Notes: generated from the sequence alone by a model not told the origin. DNA of 64,000 nt from Spirochaetota bacterium (GCA_029265255.1 JAJUJQ010000005.1:109840-173839); one strand, 5' to 3'. Counted from the first letter of the stretch, positions 43,334-52,439 are shown. Numbers and translations are program-made.

Positions 43334-44367
43334 TCGCCCTCCGCCCTGAGGGCGTCTCCCAGCTGGCCGCACGCCCCCATAACCCCCCTGCCGCGACTCA
43401 TCCGCTGGACAGTCACGATGCCCCGTTCGTCGAGAATGTGGGCAAAATTGCGCAATTGCGCCGAACTTGGAGTCGTAAACGGCATTCCTTCGATCGGATT
43501 CCAGGCGATGAGATTGACCTGTGCCTTGAGAGGGTGTATCCACGCGGCTAGAGTCTCCGCATCCTCAACGCGCGCGTTTGCATTGCCCATAATGACTGCC
43601 TCGATGGTGATGCGATCACCGGTAGCCTGCTGGTAGCGGAGCAGCGCATCCTTGAGTGTATTCAAAGGCCAGGTGCGGTTTACAGGCATGAGTCTGGTGC
43701 GCAGTTCCGGGTCGGCCGTGGTCAACGATATTGCGAGCCGTACATGCGGTCCGTTTTCAGCCAGGGAAAGAATACCCGGCACGACGCCGCTTGTGGAAAT
43801 GGTAATTTTTCGCAGAGACATGCCAATTCCATCCGGATCCGACAGGAGTGCGATGGCCTTTCTCACGGTTTCGAGGTTGAGCAATGGCTCTCCCATGCCC
43901 ATGAATACGATGTTTGAGATGAAGCCTCTGTGTTCTTTTAGGAAATGGTACTGCTCGAGTATCTCGTCTGGGCCCAGATTGCGCAGAAACCCGAGTGAAC
44001 CGGTCCGGCAGAATGCGCATCCCATGGGACAGCCAACCTGGCTGGAGAGACAGGCAGTCTTTCTTCCCTCGATATCCTCGAGCAGCACGCACTCAACCGC
44101 CGCGCCATCCCTCAACCGTATTTGAAGCTTGAGAGAACCGTCTGGATCCACAAGTTCTTTTGTCACGGTGGAAGACCGTACGCGGCCGCCGAAACGCTCG
44201 GAAAGACGCTGACGGAGAGAAGATGGAAGGTTGGTCATTCGATCGAATGAGTCCACCCCTTTCGCGAACCAAGCATACATCTGTCGGGCACGGTAAGATG
44301 GTTCTTCAGGGAATAGAGCGGCCGTATCCTCGAGAGATAGGCCGCTCGGATAGGTCAGAGCATTCAT
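43318..44367 (-). CDS. rlmN: 23S rRNA/tRNA adenine-C2 methyltransferase RlmN
   Basis: A radical-SAM methyltransferase (23S A2503 and tRNA A37); 349 residues. The cluster motif is CPMGCAFC at about 109-116, and the C-terminal GVMGACGQL carries the substrate-bound Cys. GMGEPLLN is the SAM site. It overlaps the upstream TPR gene by 4 nt (ATGA). Confidence 0.95.
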   Translation of the reverse strand: MNALTYPSGLSLEDTAALFPEEPSYRARQMYAWFAKGVDSFDRMTNLPSSLRQRLSERFGGRVRSSTVTKELVDPDGSLKLQIRLRDGAAVECVLLEDIEGRKTACLSSQVGCPMGCAFCRTGSLGFLRNLGPDEILEQYHFLKEHRGFISNIVFMGMGEPLLNLETVRKAIALLSDPDGIGMSLRKITISTSGVVPGILSLAENGPHVRLAISLTTADPELRTRLMPVNRTWPLNTLKDALLRYQQATGDRITIEAVIMGNANARVEDAETLAAWIHPLKAQVNLIAWNPIEGMPFTTPSSAQLRNFAHILDERGIVTVQRMSRGRGVMGACGQLGDALRAEGDQMLP

Positions 44368-45512
44368 GCGCGACCGGTGAGTTTTGCCAATGCTTCTGAA
44401 ATCACAGGGTTTTTAATCCCCAGCTGCTGGAAGGCAGTCAGGGTGTCGATGGCTTGCTGCTTTTGATTGTTCATCAGGTAGGTCTGCGCAAGCTCGACGT
44501 AGATCCGGTAATTCTTTGGATCATTCTGTAGCAGCGAACGCAGGCTTGCAATTGCTTCTTCGTATTTGCCCTGCTGGCGTGCGATCACAGCCAAGCCAAG
44601 CACCGCATAGATGTCGAATTCGATATTGAGCGCGTTCTGATAGTACTCAGTGGCTTTTTCGTAATCGCCCATGTTGCGATAGGCGTCTCCGGCACGCGTG
44701 AGGATAACCTTGTTCTTCGGGTCCTGCTCGAGGATTTTGTTCCAATACACCAGAGACATGTTCTGCCTGCCGATACCGCGGTAGCAGTCCGCGATACCGA
44801 ACAACGCATAGAAATTGTTCGGCTCTTTTTCCAACGCCTTCTCGAAATAGGGAATGCCCTTGTCGAAATGCTTCAGCTTGCGGTAGCAGTTCCCTATCGC
44901 AGTCAGCACGCGGATATCGACATTGTCTCCCTCCAGCTCCACCATGCGCTGCCAGTAGGAGAGCGCTTCCTTGTATTCTTTGAAGTCATAATGGAGATGC
45001 CCAAGTCCGATGAGCGCGTAGTGATTGTCTGAATTAAGCTCTAGCACGCGATGGTAGATTGCCTTTGATTTGCGGAAATCATGAACTTTGCGGTACGCGT
45101 CGGCGACACGCGTCAATACGGTGATGTTGGTATTATCGTGCAGCAGGTATTGCTCCCAGATCTCGATGGCTTTCTGGAACTGATTGAGTGCCTTGTAGCA
45201 ATCCGCAAGCCCGAAGAGCGCATAGCTGTTGCCAGGGTGGAACACAAGGCAGCGTCGATAATAATCGGCTGCTTCCTTGAATCGTCCCTGCTTGCGGGCG
45301 GCATCTCCCATACCGACCAGCGCATAATTATTTTCCTTATCTTTCTCCAGAATCTGAACGAAGCATTCTACAGCCTCATCAAAGCGATTTTCTTTGAGAA
45401 GCTGATACCCCTTCTTCGAGATTTCGGCAATCTCAGTGTTTTCTTCCTGGATTTCAGCAGGAACCTCAAAAAAATCGTCATTGTAAGGGAGATTTGCAAG
45501 TTCATCACTCAT
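44364..45512 (-). CDS. TPR-repeat protein
   Basis: A 382-residue protein made almost wholly of about ten 34-residue TPRs (for example NYALVGMGDAARKQGRFKEA, NFYALFGIADCYRGIGRQ). There is no signal peptide or membrane helix, so it is cytoplasmic and presumably a scaffold. An acidic N-terminal tail precedes the repeats. AGAGG lies before the ATG and a well-formed promoter upstream at 45605-45633. It is coupled to rlmN. Partner unknown. Confidence 0.9.
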   Translation of the reverse strand: MSDELANLPYNDDFFEVPAEIQEENTEIAEISKKGYQLLKENRFDEAVECFVQILEKDKENNYALVGMGDAARKQGRFKEAADYYRRCLVFHPGNSYALFGLADCYKALNQFQKAIEIWEQYLLHDNTNITVLTRVADAYRKVHDFRKSKAIYHRVLELNSDNHYALIGLGHLHYDFKEYKEALSYWQRMVELEGDNVDIRVLTAIGNCYRKLKHFDKGIPYFEKALEKEPNNFYALFGIADCYRGIGRQNMSLVYWNKILEQDPKNKVILTRAGDAYRNMGDYEKATEYYQNALNIEFDIYAVLGLAVIARQQGKYEEAIASLRSLLQNDPKNYRIYVELAQTYLMNNQKQQAIDTLTAFQQLGIKNPVISEALAKLTGRA

Positions 45513-45604
45513 GACTTTTACCTCTTTGGCGGAAAGGTATTTTTACATTAAGCCCTGCCGGGCCCATTTTTAATTGTTGGATTCTTTCCGTCTTTGTAAT
45601 TGTA

Positions 45605-45633
45605 AGTATATAGGATAAATGTATTTCATGCAA
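45605..45633 (-). promoter_or_regulatory. Promoter of the TPR-rlmN operon
   Basis: On the minus strand TTGCAT (45633-45628), 17 bp, TATACT (45610-45605), in an A+T-rich gap about 93 nt before the TPR gene. A small GCCC/GGGC stem (45552-45563) lies in the leader. Confidence 0.6.
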
Positions 45634-45648
45634 TAACAGAACGGCTTC

Positions 45649-46200
45649 TCATGGCAATCCCTGCGCCTGCTTGCGATAGAATCGCACCACCGATCTGCCA
45701 TAGATTCTTGTGTCTTCCGCGTTCAGACTTCCTATCTGCTCGGGAAGACGGTCTTCGGCCGGAAAATGGATCAATACAAGGCTCCCCTCATGGAGAGATG
45801 GTGACCGCTCGAGCCGCTCCAGCAGCTCATGCTTGAAGCGATATTCGAAGGGTGGATCGAGAAATAGTATGTCGAACGGAAATCTGTTTCTGAGGATGAA
45901 CGTTTCCGCCGGCATGGCACGACACAGAATAGGCGGGTTTGCAATCCGGACATTTTCAAGAAGGGTAGGAAATTTCTTGCGATCTTTTTCGACGCAGACG
46001 ACGGGCGTGGCGCCTCGCGAGGCTGCTTCGAGGCCAATGATGCCAGATCCTGCAAAAAGATCACAAAAGGAGAGCCCTGACAAATTCCCGAGCACCGCGA
46101 AGACCGATTCGCGCATTCGGTCCATGGCGGGTCTGATATGCAGATCCCCTTCTTCAACCTTGATTGTGCGGCCGCAGTATATACCTCCGGTGATGCGCAT
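45649..46200 (-). CDS. rsmD: 16S rRNA (guanine966-N2)-methyltransferase RsmD
   Basis: A 183-residue SAM methyltransferase. ITGGIYCGRTI and RPAMDRMRESVFAVL are RsmD signatures; CDLFAGSGIIGLEA is the SAM motif and FLDPPFEY the catalytic NPPY-type motif. ATG 46200 has GGTGA 5 nt upstream; a GTG 9 nt earlier overlaps the smpB stop and is also possible. Third gene after the PEGA/FGE protein and smpB. Confidence 0.93.
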   Translation of the reverse strand: MRITGGIYCGRTIKVEEGDLHIRPAMDRMRESVFAVLGNLSGLSFCDLFAGSGIIGLEAASRGATPVVCVEKDRKKFPTLLENVRIANPPILCRAMPAETFILRNRFPFDILFLDPPFEYRFKHELLERLERSPSLHEGSLVLIHFPAEDRLPEQIGSLNAEDTRIYGRSVVRFYRKQAQGLP

Positions 46201-46205
46201 GCTTC

Positions 46206-46673
46206 TCACCAGTCCTTGAGTCGGAATTCGCGGCGGAGTTCACGGTCCACATCCCGCGCCTTGATGTCAGCCCGCTTGTCATAGGCTTTTTTACCGCGAC
46301 ACAGCCCAAGCTCCACCTTTACCAGGCCATGAGAAAGATAGATGCTGAGCGGAATGAGCGTATATCCCTTTTCACGCACTCGTCGATCGATTCGTTTTAT
46401 TTCCTGGCGATGGAGAAGCAGCTTTTTGGGTCTGTCGGGATCATGGCCGAACATCGATGCATGAGGATATTCCGAAATGTGCAGATTATTAAGCCACATC
46501 TCGCTGTTTTTCACCTCGGCGAATGCATCTCCAAAACTGACTTTTCCTTCCTTGATTGACTTGACTTCGGTGCCCCGCAGCTCGATGCCGCATTCGAATC
46601 GCTCGTCAACCTCATAGTCGAAACGGGCGCGGCGATTTTGGGCTATGACTTTGACGGAATTGTCTGGTTTCAT
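46206..46673 (-). CDS. smpB: SsrA-binding protein SmpB
   Basis: Binds tmRNA for rescue of stalled ribosomes; 155 residues. IAQNRRARFDYEV, LRGTEVKSIKEGKVSFGDAF and the basic C-terminal KRADIKARDVDRELRR are diagnostic. It overlaps the upstream gene by 4 nt. The tmRNA gene itself is not in this window. Confidence 0.96.
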   Translation of the reverse strand: MKPDNSVKVIAQNRRARFDYEVDERFECGIELRGTEVKSIKEGKVSFGDAFAEVKNSEMWLNNLHISEYPHASMFGHDPDRPKKLLLHRQEIKRIDRRVREKGYTLIPLSIYLSHGLVKVELGLCRGKKAYDKRADIKARDVDRELRREFRLKDW

Positions 46674-48238
46674 CGCTTCCTCAATGCTGGTCTGAATCCG
46701 AGGAATTCCGATGCATGAGCGGCAGGGATGGGACCTCTTGAGGCGTATCCGATCTGCTCCGCCTTGTTGGCCCAGGAGCCGCCGCGGACGACTTTGCTGT
46801 CAATACCATCAAGGAACGCTGAGGTACCGTCTGATCCGTCAGTGAGCCATGGATAGGTGGTATAGCCATCCCTAGTCCATTCCCATACATTTCCAAACAT
46901 GTCCGCAAGCCCGAGGCGATCTGAACCACGAGAACCGACTGGAACTGGCCCTGTGTCGGAAGTCTCGGAAAACACCCCGCGGGATGCGACATTCAAGGCA
47001 GACGCGGAGGCAGCCAGAGCCCATTCTGCTTCTGAAGGAAGCACGACTTCCCACCCCACGGGTGCGGATTTTGAAAGCCATTCACAGTACGCACGTGCGG
47101 CATACCAGGAAACCCCTGTAACCGGTTTGTCGTCCGGGCGTGCTGGGTCGAAGCCCGAGAGATAGGCTTCATCCGCCAGCCCCTGGGCAATCAGCTCTTC
47201 GCGGTGTTCGGCTCGCCATGCAGGATTGCTCTCAAGAAAGCGCGCGTACTGCCGATTTGTAACCTCGGTAGTTGCCAACCCGAACGCGGGCACTTCGGCA
47301 TGTACCTGCATTGTTGCGCCTTCCTGTGTCGCGACCGGATAGCTGGCGGTTCCAGGCGGGAAGAGCACAAAGGTGTGGGAAGCGATGGTAATACTGCCAG
47401 CAGCGACAGGCTCCTGGACACGCCTGGCACGATACTGCTCCGATACGCGTGCGGCGAGAGCGCGGAAGCCTTCTCCTGCCGCGGAGCCCGCGGTGACATC
47501 AGAAAGGAAAATAGCGCTATTGCTACTGGAGGCAATGGTCCCGAGGACCGCGCGTGCCAGCGAAATATAGGCCAGAGGGCTTGCCTGGGGAGCGGCGATC
47601 GAGGCAGCAGCGCGAATAGTGTCACGGACGGAGACAGAGTTCGAGGCGGCTGACAGACCCGCGAACGCGATGCTCCTTGCGGTTGCTGATCGTTTTTTCG
47701 CAGAAAAGGCCGACGGCTGGTCTGCCAAATCGGACGCTGCTTCGCTCAGTATCATGGGAAGCTGGTAGACGGCGCTTGGCTTTCCTGTACGTGCCCAGCG
47801 CGCGTATTCCGTGAACGCCGGCTTCAACACAGCATCCGCAGATTCCGGTACGAGCGAATAAGACATCGACCTAGAAGGAGGAAACAGAAGCGTGCCTAGA
47901 ACTCTCCGACCAATGGATACATGCGTGCGAAAAGAAGAAAAGCCTTTCTTTCGGATCTCAAGCTCATGGCTTCCGGGCATGACGCGAACGCCATCCGTCG
48001 TGTTGCCGGCATATCGTCCATCGACGAGGACCGCTGCATTCTGAGGGTTTCCCGCGAACACCAGCATGACACGCGGATTTGCTATGCCTGGATACACCAG
48101 AATCATGAAAAGAATCGCCAGGCCAAGTATAGCGGTGAGCACGCTCACATATACCCGCGGTTTGACGCCGAGAATCGGGCGGAGTACGACACGGGCTTCC
48201 TGGATGTCCGCTTCGGTGATCTTCTGGTGTTCTTTCAT
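46670..48238 (-). CDS. Membrane-anchored PEGA plus FGE-sulfatase-domain protein
   Basis: A 522-residue protein. One membrane helix (about 28-52), then a PEGA domain (AAVLVDGRYAGNTTDGVRVMPGSHELEIRKKGF), an Ala/Ser-rich middle, and a C-terminal formylglycine-generating-enzyme-like domain (ATTEVTNRQYARFL, GVSWYAARAYCEWLS, GNVWEWTRDG, VRGGSW, GFRPALRKR). The FGE catalytic cysteines near the end are absent, so it is probably a binding rather than catalytic domain, facing the periplasm. Function unknown. No Shine-Dalgarno; a good promoter ends 9 nt before the ATG. Confidence 0.85.
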   Translation of the reverse strand: MKEHQKITEADIQEARVVLRPILGVKPRVYVSVLTAILGLAILFMILVYPGIANPRVMLVFAGNPQNAAVLVDGRYAGNTTDGVRVMPGSHELEIRKKGFSSFRTHVSIGRRVLGTLLFPPSRSMSYSLVPESADAVLKPAFTEYARWARTGKPSAVYQLPMILSEAASDLADQPSAFSAKKRSATARSIAFAGLSAASNSVSVRDTIRAAASIAAPQASPLAYISLARAVLGTIASSSNSAIFLSDVTAGSAAGEGFRALAARVSEQYRARRVQEPVAAGSITIASHTFVLFPPGTASYPVATQEGATMQVHAEVPAFGLATTEVTNRQYARFLESNPAWRAEHREELIAQGLADEAYLSGFDPARPDDKPVTGVSWYAARAYCEWLSKSAPVGWEVVLPSEAEWALAASASALNVASRGVFSETSDTGPVPVGSRGSDRLGLADMFGNVWEWTRDGYTTYPWLTDGSDGTSAFLDGIDSKVVRGGSWANKAEQIGYASRGPIPAAHASEFLGFRPALRKR

Positions 48239-48247
48239 CGGAGTAAA

Positions 48248-48276
48248 AGCCTAGCCGAAGGCACCCACCTTGTCAA
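48248..48276 (-). promoter_or_regulatory. Promoter of the PEGA/FGE-smpB-rsmD operon
   Basis: On the minus strand TTGACA (48276-48271, consensus), 17 bp, TAGGCT (48253-48248), then 9 nt to ATG 48238. Its -35 box overlaps that of the divergent lepB promoter. Confidence 0.6.
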
Positions 48277-48298
48277 CGACATGGGCGCATGATAGCCT
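48270..48298 (+). promoter_or_regulatory. Promoter of the lepB operon
   Basis: TTGTCA (48270-48275), 17 bp, TAGCCT (48293-48298), then 9 nt to ATG 48308. The sequence TTGTCAA serves as -35 box on both strands. Confidence 0.45.
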
Positions 48299-48307
48299 CA
48301 TCTCGAG

Positions 48308-49282
48308 ATGAAATACGCCTTTCGTGCGGACACGCTGGTTACTCTTGTCGAACGCTGGCTGACATGGCGCAAGCGCCGATCGCTCAGAGCGAAGATGAAG
48401 CAGCAGGCCCGTCATCCGGTCATTGATTGGATCTACGCCATCCTCTGGGCCGCTTGTGTGGTACTCGTCATCAATCAGTATCTGTTTCAGGCATACCGCA
48501 TTCCATCGGGATCCATGGAAAAAACACTTCTCGTTGGTGACATGATTTTTGTCGATAAATTGTCATATGGACCCGAACTCCTGCCAGGAGTACTCAAGAC
48601 TCCCGGCCTCTCGAAACCGGCCAGAGGTCGCGTCATCATTTTCGAAAATCCATCATATCTTTCGCGTGGCCCCCTCTATACGATTGTTCAGCAGATGTTG
48701 TATATGGTGACCTTCACACTCGTGGATATCGACCGGGAGCCCACTGGAGAGCCCAGAGTCCATTATCTTGTCAAGCGAGCGATTGGCGTGGGCGGGGACA
48801 TGCTGCGCATCAGAAATGGGGAAGTCCTCATAAAACCCAGAGGATTTGAGGCATACCTCTCAGAGCCGCAGCTCATGGAGGGGCTGGGGATGCCGGTACG
48901 AACGCAGCGGCTCATTTCTCCATCAGAATATTCCGAAGTATCGAGGGTCGGTATTGCAGCAGCCTATTCGGGACTCAATCTTCCGCTTCCCGCATCGGTT
49001 GGAACACCTTCGGTTCAAAGCGCGTATAAAGACGCATTTCATTATGATATGACCCGAGTTATGGTGATGCGGGACGCCAATCCTTCTGATTATCGCATGG
49101 CCTGGAACGCACAGCGGTATGAGAACGGCTGGTATATTCCGGATTCGCGGGTCTTCCCGATGGGTGACAACAGGGACAATTCCCGCGATGCTCGCTATTT
49201 CGGACCCGTGAAGAGGGATAAGGTGCTTGGAAAGGCACTGTTCATCTACTTCCCCTTCGGGCGCATGGGAAGCATTCGCTAA
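48308..49282 (+). CDS. lepB: Signal peptidase I
   Basis: A 324-residue S26 protease that cuts Sec signal peptides. One membrane helix (about 39-59), the catalytic Ser S69 in RIPSGSME, and the general-base Lys K156 in LVKRAIGVGGD. GDNRDNSRDARYFGPV is the conserved box E. It is longer than usual because of an insertion (about 175-250). It is followed after 11 nt by a degenerate paralogue. Confidence 0.94.
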   Translation: MKYAFRADTLVTLVERWLTWRKRRSLRAKMKQQARHPVIDWIYAILWAACVVLVINQYLFQAYRIPSGSMEKTLLVGDMIFVDKLSYGPELLPGVLKTPGLSKPARGRVIIFENPSYLSRGPLYTIVQQMLYMVTFTLVDIDREPTGEPRVHYLVKRAIGVGGDMLRIRNGEVLIKPRGFEAYLSEPQLMEGLGMPVRTQRLISPSEYSEVSRVGIAAAYSGLNLPLPASVGTPSVQSAYKDAFHYDMTRVMVMRDANPSDYRMAWNAQRYENGWYIPDSRVFPMGDNRDNSRDARYFGPVKRDKVLGKALFIYFPFGRMGSIR

Positions 49283-49293
49283 GCGTTGTATCA

Positions 49294-49866
49294 ATGAGCC
49301 GACACCCTCTTAGATATTCTGAAAAGATCGAGCGAAAACGCCGACGCCTTCGAGCCCTCTTCTATATTCTCCTTTTCATGCTGCTTGTCGCAGGTATCCG
49401 CACCTTTGTGTTTCAATCGTGGAGGATAGAGGACGATTCGCTCTCGCCTGCGTTGGAGGCGGGCGATATCGTGATTGGCGTTCCCTATATCATGCTGATA
49501 CGCGGCACCCCCTTCGGAATCACAGGGAGCCCCCGTGTCGGAGCATTGGTACTCGCGGCTGATAATTCGAGCACCACAGTGCAGCTGTCATTGCGCATCT
49601 TGGATGCGTTGATCCGTTTTCTTTCGTTTCAGCAGATCTCTCCTGTCGAAATGCGCTATGGGCACCTTTTCGGCCTGCCATACCCAGCCCGTGTCATCTC
49701 GGACATCGACGGAGTGCCTCGCAAATATGTTGTTCAAGTGACAGAAAGCGCCAGCGGGAATCACGTGGAAGGGCTGTTCCCGACAGGGCCGATTCCGGCT
49801 TCAGCGTTGAAAGCGCGACTGGTATTCAGGTGTTGGCCGCTGTCAAGAGCTGGGTTTCTGCGTTGA
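49294..49866 (+). CDS. Degenerate signal peptidase I paralogue
   Basis: A 190-residue S26-like protein with a basic tail and one membrane helix (about 21-41). The Ser position aligns: RIEDDSLSPALEAGD against RIPSGSMEKTLLVGD, Ser S49. The general-base Lys is replaced: PARVISDIDGVP against VKRAIGVGGD, so Ala at 132. The GDNRDNS box is also missing. It is probably inactive as a peptidase and could modulate LepB. It is only 11 nt after lepB. Confidence 0.75.
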   Translation: MSRHPLRYSEKIERKRRRLRALFYILLFMLLVAGIRTFVFQSWRIEDDSLSPALEAGDIVIGVPYIMLIRGTPFGITGSPRVGALVLAADNSSTTVQLSLRILDALIRFLSFQQISPVEMRYGHLFGLPYPARVISDIDGVPRKYVVQVTESASGNHVEGLFPTGPIPASALKARLVFRCWPLSRAGFLR

Positions 49867-49869
49867 GCA

Positions 49870-51153
49870 ATGTACCTGACAAGAGCGGACAAAGCTATGC
49901 CTGATGGCATGATGTCGCACTCAACTCCTTTACCTGTGAGGCGGCTCTATGTCCATATTCCTTTCTGTACAGGCAAATGCGCGTATTGTGATTTTTTCTC
50001 GATCCCCGTTCGCACTGTCGATAGTTCTGCACTTTCTGCCTATGTTGATGCGATTGCGCGACAGGCTGAGCATTGGCTTCCAATCTTTAATGCTGGACAT
50101 TTTCAGAGCATCTATATTGGGGGTGGTACTCCGACAGCCCTTGGCTCGGTGCTGCTTGAGCGCCTTTTACGGCAGCTTGAGCCCTATGCGTCCGAGCCTT
50201 GCGAATGGACCATTGAGGCCAATCCGGAAAGTCTCACAGAGAGGGTTCTTGATCTCTTGGGCACAACAAGGGTGAATCGGATTTCGCTGGGCATCCAGAC
50301 ACTTTCGGACCATGAATGGCCCACGCTAGGCAGAGTCGGATCCGTTCGCGCATCGCGTGAAGCGCTGAAACGCCTTGCGCGACATGGAGCGAACTGGCGG
50401 CTGTCTGCGGATTTTCTTGCCGGGATTCCTCTTCATGACGATGCCGACAACAACGGGGATGAGCTCCTCTCTTCGCTCGCGCAGGTGACAGAATTGGTCT
50501 CTCACCTTTCGGTGTACGACCTGACAATCGAAGAAGGAACACCCCTTGCCCAGCGTATTCGCGAGAAGGAGGTCCAAGCGGTTGGTGAAGAACGCCTTGC
50601 TGCTATTCGAAACCAAGTCGATTCGTTTCTTTCCGCCAAGGGGTTTGTACGATACGAAATATCGAACTACGCTCGGCCGGGCCATGAGTCCAGTCACAAT
50701 ATGGGATACTGGAATTATGAGCCCTATCTTGGCCTTGGGGCGGGGGCTGTCAGTAGTGTCATGTATGTTCCATATGAAGTAAACGCTTCATCATCCAGCC
50801 CCCCTCTGAATTTTGTCCTGAGGATCCAGAATCCAGCTGATCTGCAGCACTATCTGAACGACCCTGTCTCTATTCCCCACGATAGCCCCGCCGCGGAACG
50901 GATCGAGCGGCCAATGGCTTCATTCGAATTTATGATGATGGGATTCAGGATGCGGAAAGGTATTGACCTTGCGCGTTTTTCACATCTTTTTTGCCATACA
51001 ATCGAAGAGACTATCCCTAAAACTCTGGAGCGCTGGAAATCGCACCTAATCATAAAGGATAATCGGCTTGCGCTCGAACCCGGTTGTCTTGATATACTCA
51101 ATCGTTTTCTGGTGGACTGTCTTGAGGAAATGGATTACTCAGGCAGGCCGTAA
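49870..51153 (+). CDS. hemW: HemW-like radical SAM protein
   Basis: A 427-residue radical-SAM protein. The cluster motif is HIPFCTGKCAYCDFF, in the HemW rather than HemN pattern; YIGGGTPTAL and SLGIQTLSD are family motifs and the HemN C-terminal domain is present. HemW is a heme chaperone, so the older name coproporphyrinogen oxidase should be avoided. Start uncertain: ATG 49870, or ATGs at 49897 and 49909 nearer the core. It follows the second lepB by 3 nt. Confidence 0.88.
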   Translation: MYLTRADKAMPDGMMSHSTPLPVRRLYVHIPFCTGKCAYCDFFSIPVRTVDSSALSAYVDAIARQAEHWLPIFNAGHFQSIYIGGGTPTALGSVLLERLLRQLEPYASEPCEWTIEANPESLTERVLDLLGTTRVNRISLGIQTLSDHEWPTLGRVGSVRASREALKRLARHGANWRLSADFLAGIPLHDDADNNGDELLSSLAQVTELVSHLSVYDLTIEEGTPLAQRIREKEVQAVGEERLAAIRNQVDSFLSAKGFVRYEISNYARPGHESSHNMGYWNYEPYLGLGAGAVSSVMYVPYEVNASSSSPPLNFVLRIQNPADLQHYLNDPVSIPHDSPAAERIERPMASFEFMMMGFRMRKGIDLARFSHLFCHTIEETIPKTLERWKSHLIIKDNRLALEPGCLDILNRFLVDCLEEMDYSGRP

Positions 51154-51164
51154 AGGAGAGGCAT

Positions 51165-52439
51165 ATGCCGGAATTTCAGTATGTGACCATCGCGTCGATT
51201 TTGCATGATGCTGCGCGAAAAGCTGAGATCGCGGCGGCATTTTACAAAACACTGGCTATGGCTGGAGGGGAAGCCCTTGATGCTGCCCAATGGCATGCGC
51301 ATCGGAAACCGGAACTTCCGCTCTTTCTGTTCATCCTTACAGGTGGAACCGAAGCGGAAGCGCTACGAATCATCCAGAATGAATGTCTCTATGATCGAAA
51401 GCTTCCTGTGGTGCTGATCGCTCATCCTTCCCAGAATTCTCTGCCGGCGGCTCTTGAGATCCTGGCGAAGGTCCGCCAGGATGGTGGCAGGGGCGTCATC
51501 GTCCAGATCGAACATTCTGACGTTGGCTCACGTGAGGAGCTGTTCGATGTGGTCGCTGCTGCAAAGGCGCAATATGCGCTCAGGCACAGGCGCATCGGTG
51601 TCATCGGTGCGCCATCGGACTGGCTTGTTGCTTCAAGTCATTCCGCGTCGATCGCTGCCCGTGTCTGGGGTGTCAGTCTCATCGACATACCATTCGAAAT
51701 GCTCACAGCCTCCCTTGAATCCCTGCGAAAAGGTTCTCTCGCACTCGACTACCTGCGGACCATTAAAGACCACGCTGAATTTTTCCATGAAGCGGATGGA
51801 GATGATGTACGCAAATCAGGTGAGATACTGCATGTCCTGAAAAACCTTGTCCATGAGCAGAAACTCGATGCGGTGACGTTACGTTGTTTCGACTTGGTAC
51901 TGCGCGACCGCAGCACAGGATGCCTGGCCCTTTCGGCACTTTCGGATGAGGGTATTCCTGGGGGATGTGAAGGAGATATCCCTTCTGTTATCGCGCTTGA
52001 CTGGTTGAAGCTGCTGACGGGTTGTACTGGATGGATGGCTAATCCTTCGCGGATCGATATTCGTGATGGTGGTGCCACGATGCTTATCGCGCATTGCACA
52101 GCGCCGCGCTCTATCCTGGCGCGCTACGGCCTTCGCAGCCATTTCGAATCCGGCATAGGGATAGCGATTGCCGGGGTGTTCGAAAGCGGTCCTGTGACCC
52201 TGGTGAGGATCGGTGGATCCCTTCTGGATTGTCTCTGGCAGGCAGAAGCCGAAATAATCGAGAGTCCGAGAAGAGAAGGACTCTGTCGGACACAGGCTGT
52301 CGTTCGCCTTCCTTCTGAAAAGGCGAGAGAAATGCTGTCTTCTCCGCTCGGGAATCACCTGGTCATGATAAGAGGGCATTGGGCACGGCGCATTGAGACG
52401 TATGCATCGCTAGCTGGATTACACGAAAAAATCATATGA
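51165..52439 (+). CDS. Fucose/arabinose-isomerase-like protein
   Basis: A 424-residue protein resembling the L-fucose/L-arabinose isomerase fold. An N-terminal Rossmann-like half (LPVVLIAHPSQNSLPAAL; RIGVIGAPSDW) is followed by a C-terminal half with TLRCFDLVLRDRSTGCLALSALSDEGIPGGCEGDIPSV and HCTAPRS. The Glu, Asp and His metal ligands seem partly kept. No sugar pathway genes are nearby, so the substrate is unknown. AAGGAG precedes the ATG, 11 nt after hemW. Confidence 0.7.
   Translation: MPEFQYVTIASILHDAARKAEIAAAFYKTLAMAGGEALDAAQWHAHRKPELPLFLFILTGGTEAEALRIIQNECLYDRKLPVVLIAHPSQNSLPAALEILAKVRQDGGRGVIVQIEHSDVGSREELFDVVAAAKAQYALRHRRIGVIGAPSDWLVASSHSASIAARVWGVSLIDIPFEMLTASLESLRKGSLALDYLRTIKDHAEFFHEADGDDVRKSGEILHVLKNLVHEQKLDAVTLRCFDLVLRDRSTGCLALSALSDEGIPGGCEGDIPSVIALDWLKLLTGCTGWMANPSRIDIRDGGATMLIAHCTAPRSILARYGLRSHFESGIGIAIAGVFESGPVTLVRIGGSLLDCLWQAEAEIIESPRREGLCRTQAVVRLPSEKAREMLSSPLGNHLVMIRGHWARRIETYASLAGLHEKII

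Noticed and set aside
45552..45563. Small GCCC/GGGC hairpin before the TPR gene
   Set aside because: A 4-bp stem with no conserved context; too short to call a riboswitch or terminator.
49294..49866. Second lepB as a frameshifted or broken pseudogene
   Set aside because: The frame is intact, the N-terminal membrane helix and Ser are kept, and spacing to neighbours is operon-like, so a functional non-catalytic protein is more likely.
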